From contig JAOSJP010000009.1 in assembly GCA_027494015.1 (NCBI GenBank), positions 1 through 39,887 on the forward strand: DNA of 39,887 nt, read 5' to 3'. Both the position numbers and the translations under genes were made by a program. The notes beneath the pieces are model-generated. The model ran no database searches. It saw only the letters and a list, made by a program, of their open reading frames with translations, and was not told the origin of the DNA. Source of the stretch: Anaerolineae bacterium. Lineage in GTDB: Bacteria > Chloroflexota > Anaerolineae > Aggregatilineales > Aggregatilineaceae. This document shows positions 36,337-39,887 of the stretch, piece after piece (position 1 is the first letter of the stretch; each line of letters begins with the position of its first letter).

Positions 36337-37304
36337 CTCTCAACCCCTCGCAACCCGGCCCCTTCCAGGTTAGCCCCTTCCAGGCTGGCCCCTTTCAGTT
36401 TGGCCCCTCGCAGGTTAGCCCAGCGCAGGTTGGCCCATTCCAGGTTGACCCGGCTCAGTTTGGCCCCTTGCAGGTTGACCCGGCTCAGGTTGGCCCCTTG
36501 CAGGTTGGCCCCTTCCAGGTTGGCCCCTTCCAGGTTGGCCCCTTTCAGTTTGGCCCCTCGCAGGTTAGCCCAGCGCAGGTTGGCCCATTCCAGGTTGACC
36601 CGGCTCAGGTTGGCCCCTTGCAGGTTGGCCCCTTCCAGGTTAGCCCAGCGCAGGGTGGCCCCTTCCAGGTTGACCCGGCTCAGGTTAGTCCCTTCCAGGT
36701 TAGCCCAGCGCAGGGTGGCCCCTTCCAGGTTGGCCCCTTGCAGGTTGACCCGGCTCAGGTTGGCCCGGCTCAGGTTGGCCCCTTGCAGGTTGGCCCATTC
36801 CAGGTTGGCCCCTTTCAGTTTGGCCCATTGCAGGTTGACCCGGCTCAGGTTGGCCCCTTGCAGGTTGGCCCCTTCCAGGTTAGCCCAGCGCAGGGTGGCC
36901 CCTTCCAGGTTGGCCCGGCTCAGGTTGGCCCCTTGCAGGTTGGCCCCTTCCAGGTTAGCCCCGGCACACCATCCCCAACGAATCATGCGCCAGAAAACAC
37001 GCGGCGTTACCCGCCGCAAGCGCACTTCAATTGCGCCAAATTTCTCCTCGTCTTCACCTACTACCCCCCGCGCCTCAGCAAACCATACCCGCCATGATTT
37101 GGGCGCATAGCACGCATCTAGCCGCCGCATTATGTGCCAGCGGCCTGGGCCGCAAACCTTTCCGTCCGGCTCCGCGGGCGCAGGATGGCGCATCCACGCC
37201 CCCCACTTTTCCCCCTGCGCGGGCAGAACATAGACGTACTCCACGCCTTCCCGCACGGTAGCCCCGCGCGGATTCAGAAACTTCCATCCTCGTTCAGTGT
37301 TCAT
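36333..37304 (-). CDS. Pentapeptide-repeat protein with a unique N-terminal domain
   Basis: 323 residues. Residues 1-112 form a separate Trp-rich domain (VEYVYVLPAQGEKWGAWMRHPAP, FGAIEVRLRRVTPRVFWRMIRW). From about 115 to 319 run ~41 pentapeptides of the A(N/K)L(E/Q/S/R)(G/R/W) type, enough for about ten coils of a quadrilateral beta helix. Pentapeptide proteins such as MfpA/Qnr mimic DNA and bind gyrase. A phage version could protect or inhibit host topoisomerase or restriction enzymes. Overlaps the next gene by 4 nt. Function inferred from the family only. Confidence 0.9.
   Translation of the reverse strand: MNTERGWKFLNPRGATVREGVEYVYVLPAQGEKWGAWMRHPAPAEPDGKVCGPGRWHIMRRLDACYAPKSWRVWFAEARGVVGEDEEKFGAIEVRLRRVTPRVFWRMIRWGWCAGANLEGANLQGANLSRANLEGATLRWANLEGANLQGANLSRVNLQWAKLKGANLEWANLQGANLSRANLSRVNLQGANLEGATLRWANLEGTNLSRVNLEGATLRWANLEGANLQGANLSRVNLEWANLRWANLRGAKLKGANLEGANLEGANLQGANLSRVNLQGAKLSRVNLEWANLRWANLRGAKLKGASLEGANLEGAGLRGVER
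36345..36970. repeat. 15 bp tandem repeats encoding the pentapeptides
   Basis: About 40 imperfect copies of a 15 bp unit such as CAGGTTGGCCCCTTC. Larger periods also recur, for example a block of several pentapeptides appears again about 150-200 bp away, indicating growth by unequal exchange. The repeats keep two plus-strand frames open for 630-700 bp; these are not genes. Confidence 0.9.
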
Positions 37305-37330
37305 CTTCCCCTCCTCTCATGTAGGGCGAG

Positions 37331-37741
37331 CTAAAACGGCAGGGGCGGCTCGCTCTCTTGGCGCTGGCACTCCGGGCAGGGCAGCAAGTCCGGCACCATG
37401 AATGCGCCGTGCCGCTCTAGCGTCTCGATGACGCCGCTGCCGCCACAGCGCGGGCACACCAACAGGTCGTACAGTTCGTCGGGGTTCTCGGCGTGGATGT
37501 CTAGGTCGCCGAGGTAGCGGCGCTCGTCATCGCTGAAGCGGAACACGCCGCAGGTGCGGCTGCCGCGGAACGGGACGACGGCGATACGCTCGCTGTCGTC
37601 CTCGATGATGACGCCCATATGGTAGCTGAGCGTCAGGCGGACGGGGCCGATGCCCCAGGAAGCAGCATGGTCGCGCGCCCACCAACGCAGGCGCGCGATG
37701 TTGCTCTGTGTATCGGTCGGTGCCAGGGTGAACTCGGGCAT
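37331..37741 (-). CDS. Zinc-ribbon protein, first gene of the leftward early operon
   Basis: 136 residues, SD GGAGGAGAGG. The N-terminal ~85 residues are beta-rich (IGPVRLTLSYHMGVIIEDDSERIAVVPFRG). The C-terminal part has CPRCGGSGV...CPECQ, a DnaJ-like zinc site, and a Pro-rich end. It is the first gene behind the leftward promoter at 37779-37808, facing the rightward RHH gene. Function unknown. Confidence 0.62.
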   Translation of the reverse strand: MPEFTLAPTDTQSNIARLRWWARDHAASWGIGPVRLTLSYHMGVIIEDDSERIAVVPFRGSRTCGVFRFSDDERRYLGDLDIHAENPDELYDLLVCPRCGGSGVIETLERHGAFMVPDLLPCPECQRQESEPPLPF

Positions 37742-37778
37742 GATGTCCTCTCCTCCAAACTAACCTGCTCTATCAACA

Positions 37779-37808
37779 ACTATACCATGACTTGCATAGC
37801 CTTGTCAA
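37779..37808 (-). promoter_or_regulatory. Leftward sigma70-type promoter
   Basis: Minus strand: TTGACA (37808-37803), 18 nt spacer, TATAGT (37784-37779). It lies about 40 nt upstream of the zinc-ribbon gene start at 37741, and most early genes follow in the same direction. The inverted repeat at 37789-37815 overlaps it. Confidence 0.75.
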
Positions 37809-37815
37809 GCAAGTC
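37789..37815. promoter_or_regulatory. Candidate operator between divergent promoters
   Basis: GACTTGC (37789-37795) and GCAAGTC (37809-37815) form a perfect inverted repeat, with CTTG-T-CAAG (37801-37809) between them. It overlaps the -35 and spacer of the leftward promoter and lies just upstream of the rightward one. The RHH protein encoded at 37880 is the likely binder. Confidence 0.55.
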
Positions 37816-37829
37816 GTTTTGAGTGGCGC

Positions 37830-37858
37830 TTGACACCGTAGCGCATAGCACATATAAT
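37830..37858 (+). promoter_or_regulatory. Rightward consensus sigma70 promoter
   Basis: TTGACA (37830-37835), exactly 17 nt, TATAAT (37853-37858): a perfect bacterial housekeeping promoter. The RHH gene starts 21 nt after the -10 with a strong SD (GGAGGAAA). Confidence 0.92.
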
Positions 37859-37879
37859 GAATGGCAGGAGGAAACCACG

Positions 37880-38077
37880 ATGTCAGGCAGCCAACTCATT
37901 AGTGTGAAGCTACCGCGGGCCATGTACCGTGAGGTGATGCGCGCTGCGCTGCGCCAGAACAAGTCGCAGTCGAGCATCATCCGCGAGGCCGTGGCCGAGT
38001 ACCTGGACGCGCACATGGGCGTCGCAGTCTCGCCCGTGCTGACACGCGGCGGCTGGCGCGAGCGGAAGGGAGGGTAG
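37880..38077 (+). CDS. Ribbon-helix-helix transcriptional regulator (CopG/Arc type)
   Basis: 65 residues from ATG 37880 (SD GGAGG); a longer in-frame start at 37823 would lie upstream of the promoter and is rejected. SQLISVKLPRAMYREVMRAALRQNKSQSSIIREAVAEYLDAHMG is the classic strand-helix-helix pattern, with the strand (LISVKLP) contacting the DNA major groove. It is expressed from a perfect promoter divergent from the main leftward operon, so it probably represses one or both promoters through the 37789-37815 repeat. Confidence 0.85.
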   Translation: MSGSQLISVKLPRAMYREVMRAALRQNKSQSSIIREAVAEYLDAHMGVAVSPVLTRGGWRERKGG

Positions 38078-38082
38078 GGGGC

Positions 38083-38213
38083 GTGGGCGCAGAGACGAAA
38101 CGATGCAGTAGGGGCGACGAATGCCTGACGCCCGGTGGGCCTGAACTGCCGCGTACATCATCTACGACGACATGGAGCACTGCCCGACCTGCAACGCCGA
38201 ACTGAACGACTAA
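38083..38213 (+). pseudogene. Frame-broken small zinc-ribbon gene
   Basis: A GTG at 38083 with SD AAGGGAGGG starts a frame reading GAETKRCSRGDECLTPGGPE and stops at 38205 after a low-complexity tail. The next frame carries AYIIYDDMEHCPTCNAELND up to TAA 38213, a natural zinc-ribbon ending. Joining them near 38155 by one base would give a normal ~43-residue protein. Either a frameshift mutation, an assembly error or programmed shifting. Confidence 0.5.
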
Positions 38214-38227
38214 CCCACCACGCGAGA

Positions 38228-38247
38228 GGGGCGGCGCGAGCCGCCCC
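38228..38247 (+). promoter_or_regulatory. GC-rich stem-loop upstream of an RBS (hairpin family copy 4)
   Basis: GGGGCGGC (38228-38235), tetraloop GCGA (GNRA), GCCGCCCC (38240-38247). The stem is perfect and ends 20 nt before the ATG at 38268 with the SD between. No U-tract. Confidence 0.7.
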
Positions 38248-38267
38248 ATAGCACAGGAGGCACGACG

Positions 38268-38807
38268 ATGAACGTGCAGTTATGGGAAGAGTACCTGAGC
38301 CTGGGAACCATCGACACATCAGCGCCGGCTCGCAAACCTGACGCCCCCGCGCGCGACGTGTTCGGGCATTACGACGACGACCGCCCCAACATGGGCGGCG
38401 GGCAAGGTTCGCGCAACTTTGCGGAGGAGCGCGGGCTGGCAGCGGCGGGCCACAGCATCGGCATGAAGAAGGCCGAGTGGCGGCGCACCCATCCTTGCCC
38501 GTTTGAGGTGGGCGAGACAATATGGGCAGACTTCAACCCCGGCCAGCCCCGTGGCGAACGGGCCATCGTAACGATAGTATCAACTGCTAACTGGGCATTG
38601 TATGGCGAAATCGCCGCCACCTACACGGTGATTACGGCGCTTCAGGGCGCTGTGGAGCGCAAGAAGGTGGTGGGCCTTTGGTGTGACATCCGCCCGGAGC
38701 CGCCCGCCGACTGGGAGCCGCCGGCACCCCCCGCCCCCCGCCCGATTCTGAAAGGTGCGCCGCAACCCTACAAGCCCGATTTCGGGCCGGGTTTGCGGCG
38801 TAAGTAG
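38268..38807 (+). CDS. Unknown protein of the rightward operon (179 aa)
   Basis: ATG 38268, SD ACAGGAGG. Disordered N-terminus with DTSAPARKPDAPARDVFGHYDDDRP, a central beta-rich segment (FEVGETIWADFNPGQPRGERAIVTIVSTANWALYGEIAATYTVITAL) resembling small SH3/PDZ-like barrels, and a Pro-rich basic tail (PPAPRPILKGAPQPYKPDFG). Not recognised. It shares the operon of the RHH regulator. Confidence 0.6.
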   Translation: MNVQLWEEYLSLGTIDTSAPARKPDAPARDVFGHYDDDRPNMGGGQGSRNFAEERGLAAAGHSIGMKKAEWRRTHPCPFEVGETIWADFNPGQPRGERAIVTIVSTANWALYGEIAATYTVITALQGAVERKKVVGLWCDIRPEPPADWEPPAPPAPRPILKGAPQPYKPDFGPGLRRK

Positions 38808-38813
38808 GCGGCC

Positions 38814-38972
38814 ATGCTCACCGTTGACGAGGCCGCCCGCCTCAAACAGGTACACCCGGAGACCGTCCGCCGCGCGCCGTGTGACCAGCACGGCGCGCTT
38901 ATTTTTGCCCTCGCGCCGCCTTCAGCCCGGCCACCAGCACGGGCCAGTTGGTCAATGTCGGATAGGGCGTGA
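38814..38972 (+). pseudogene. Truncated helix-turn-helix (excisionase-like) fragment
   Basis: Starts MLTVDEAARLKQVHPETVRR, the usual opening of MerR/excisionase-type HTH proteins. The recognition part then dissolves into a terminator hairpin (38872-38906), and the rest is low-complexity sequence antisense to the phosphoesterase. Probably the surviving 5' end of a regulator gene cut by rearrangement. Confidence 0.5.
38872..38906 (+). terminator. Intrinsic terminator of the rightward operon
   Basis: GCGCGCCGTG (38872-38881), 7 nt loop, CACGGCGCGC (38889-38898), then TTATTTTT. A perfect 10 bp GC-rich stem and T-run on the plus strand. It lies across the 3' end of the convergent phosphoesterase gene. 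Confidence 0.92.
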
Positions 38973-39887
38973 ATAGATGTCCCACCCCGCTGACGAGCAG
39001 CACAAAGCCGCGTGCCATCACCGGCATGTTGCTATCTGTCAGCTTGACGTAGGCCATCTTGCTGTCGTCGTGCAGCCCGCCCGCGTCTATGATGGTGTAG
39101 CGGTTCCAGGAGTCGCGTTGTACCGCTACATGATGCTGGTGGAACGAGAGCACGTTTGACTGGTATTTCTGTGCCAGTTGATCAGCCAGGCGGCCCTTGA
39201 TGCGACTGTAATTGCGCTGGTGCGTCGCGCGCCAGACCTGCCCGCCACTCTCGATGATGGCGTGCGAGTATGGTGAAACGCGCAGCTTGCCCCCGGCGGC
39301 ACTGAGGATATGGCCCAGCATCGTCGCAGTGAGATTGCCGTTGCTGCGCCTCAGCAGGCGATGTTCATGGTTGCCGAGCACCAGTACCATCTCCTCAAAG
39401 TGCTCGGCGAAGCGGGTTATCAGGCGCACGGCGACGCGCACCTCTGTCTCGAAGTCCGGCGGCGGCACCAGGTGCTCAAACTTGCTGAATGCTTCGAAGT
39501 TGCACAGGTCGCCGACGATAAGCAGGCGGCGCATATCCAACTCGCGCGCCGTCTCTAGCATCCGCTCGGCCAGCGCGAAATCGGTGGTCGGCAGGTGAAG
39601 ATCGCCGCAGACTACCCAGTCGCCCGTCAGGTGCGGCTCGCCGTCGAAAACGGGTAGGCGCACGTCCGGCCCCGGCTCATCCGTCAGCGCGCCGAACGTG
39701 TATTCGCGCACGCCCAACGCCGGAGCGCCCGCGTGCTTGCCCCCGCCCCACCGCTTTTCCAGCGCGGCGATGTCGCGTAGGCACGCTTTGATGCGCCCCT
39801 CAGTGGTGGCCCATTCCGGCCAGCCCGCCGCAATCAGCGCGGCACGCTTGTCTTTCCAGGTGCCCAGCGTCTCAACCGCCAGGCGCG
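38899..39887 (-). CDS. Calcineurin-like metallophosphoesterase with N-terminal helical extension (5' end missing)
   Basis: The frame stays open to the right edge (329 codons), so a TTG at 39717 is not the true start. The N-terminal ~55 visible residues (ETLGTWKDKRAALIAAGWPE ... EGRIKACLRDIAALEKRW) are helical, HTH-like. The catalytic part shows all metal motifs in order: GDLHLP, GDLCNFEAF, GNHEHR, then HQR/HQHH and DAGGLHDD. Such phage enzymes hydrolyse phosphodiesters; the substrate (nucleic acid end or cyclic signal) is not visible. The gene runs toward the rightward operon and ends inside its terminator. Confidence 0.88.
   Translation of the reverse strand, partial: RLAVETLGTWKDKRAALIAAGWPEWATTEGRIKACLRDIAALEKRWGGGKHAGAPALGVREYTFGALTDEPGPDVRLPVFDGEPHLTGDWVVCGDLHLPTTDFALAERMLETARELDMRRLLIVGDLCNFEAFSKFEHLVPPPDFETEVRVAVRLITRFAEHFEEMVLVLGNHEHRLLRRSNGNLTATMLGHILSAAGGKLRVSPYSHAIIESGGQVWRATHQRNYSRIKGRLADQLAQKYQSNVLSFHQHHVAVQRDSWNRYTIIDAGGLHDDSKMAYVKLTDSNMPVMARGFVLLVSGVGHLFTPYPTLTNWPVLVAGLKAARGQK

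Noticed and set aside
36345..36970. Regular repeats resembling a CRISPR array
   Set aside because: The unit is 15 bp, in frame, without unique spacers; it encodes pentapeptides.
36400..37110. Two long plus-strand frames over the pentapeptide gene
   Set aside because: They arise because the 15 bp repeat is a multiple of three and stays open in other frames; the minus-strand product has the family pattern.
1..39887. tRNA genes, integrase and attachment sites
   Set aside because: No cloverleaf with a plausible anticodon arm and no recombinase motifs were seen by eye; a tRNA and attachment-site search program would be decisive.

Overview
The window is most of the genome of a tailed bacteriophage with a long non-contractile (siphovirus-type) tail, or a close prophage relative. 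Nearly everything reads on the minus strand in tightly packed, often 1-4 nt overlapping genes. The DNA is GC-rich. The likely host is a member of the Chloroflexota. This is an inference from one hint: the secreted lipoprotein at the left edge has a long Pro/Thr-rich linker of the kind common in Chloroflexota exported proteins. No integrase, tRNA, rRNA or CRISPR array was seen. Both edges cut through genes.

Layout, read in the direction of transcription (right to left). About 38.9-39.9 kb: metallophosphoesterase, open at the right edge. About 37.8-38.9 kb: a small rightward operon (ribbon-helix-helix regulator, a frame-broken zinc-ribbon gene, an unknown protein, an HTH fragment and a strong terminator). 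It is divided from the leftward genes by divergent consensus promoters and an inverted-repeat operator. About 30.4-37.7 kb: small zinc-ribbon proteins, a long pentapeptide-repeat protein, a RecT-like annealing protein, a beta-class DNA methyltransferase interrupted by an antisense homing-type endonuclease, and a T5orf172 (GIY-YIG-like) protein. About 24.3-30.4 kb: a replication module with a lambda-O-like initiator carrying iteron-like repeats inside its own gene, a DnaB helicase, a DUF559-like nuclease, SSB and many very small proteins.

About 23.3-24.2 kb is a ~0.9 kb gene-free, very GC-rich stretch dense in perfect stem-loops, with a duplicated ~86 nt module. It is the best candidate here for an undescribed element: a large ornate non-coding RNA, or alternatively a packaging site, immediately upstream of the terminase genes. 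From there leftward runs the virion programme: small and large terminase, portal, two paralogous small beta proteins, Mu-F-like minor head protein, scaffold, decoration-type protein, HK97-fold capsid protein, beta-helix protein, head-tail connectors, tail terminator, major tail protein, tail-assembly chaperone with a textbook -1 frameshift site (GGGAAAC), tape measure, baseplate/fibre proteins, chitin-binding-module protein, holin-like protein and a lipoprotein with SH3b and glycosidase-like domains.

A recurring theme is mosaic or chimeric ORFs. One ORF fuses a tape-measure head to a chaperone tail. Another fuses a small membrane protein to the C-terminus of a DnaB that is not the phage's own. 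Two unrelated proteins end in the same 'SGR.DISA.IEDIV' tail. A tail protein carries a foreign AT-rich domain nested inside another domain. A second theme is GC-rich hairpins of one family (GGGGCGG/CCGCCCC arms) placed just upstream of the ribosome binding site of four genes.
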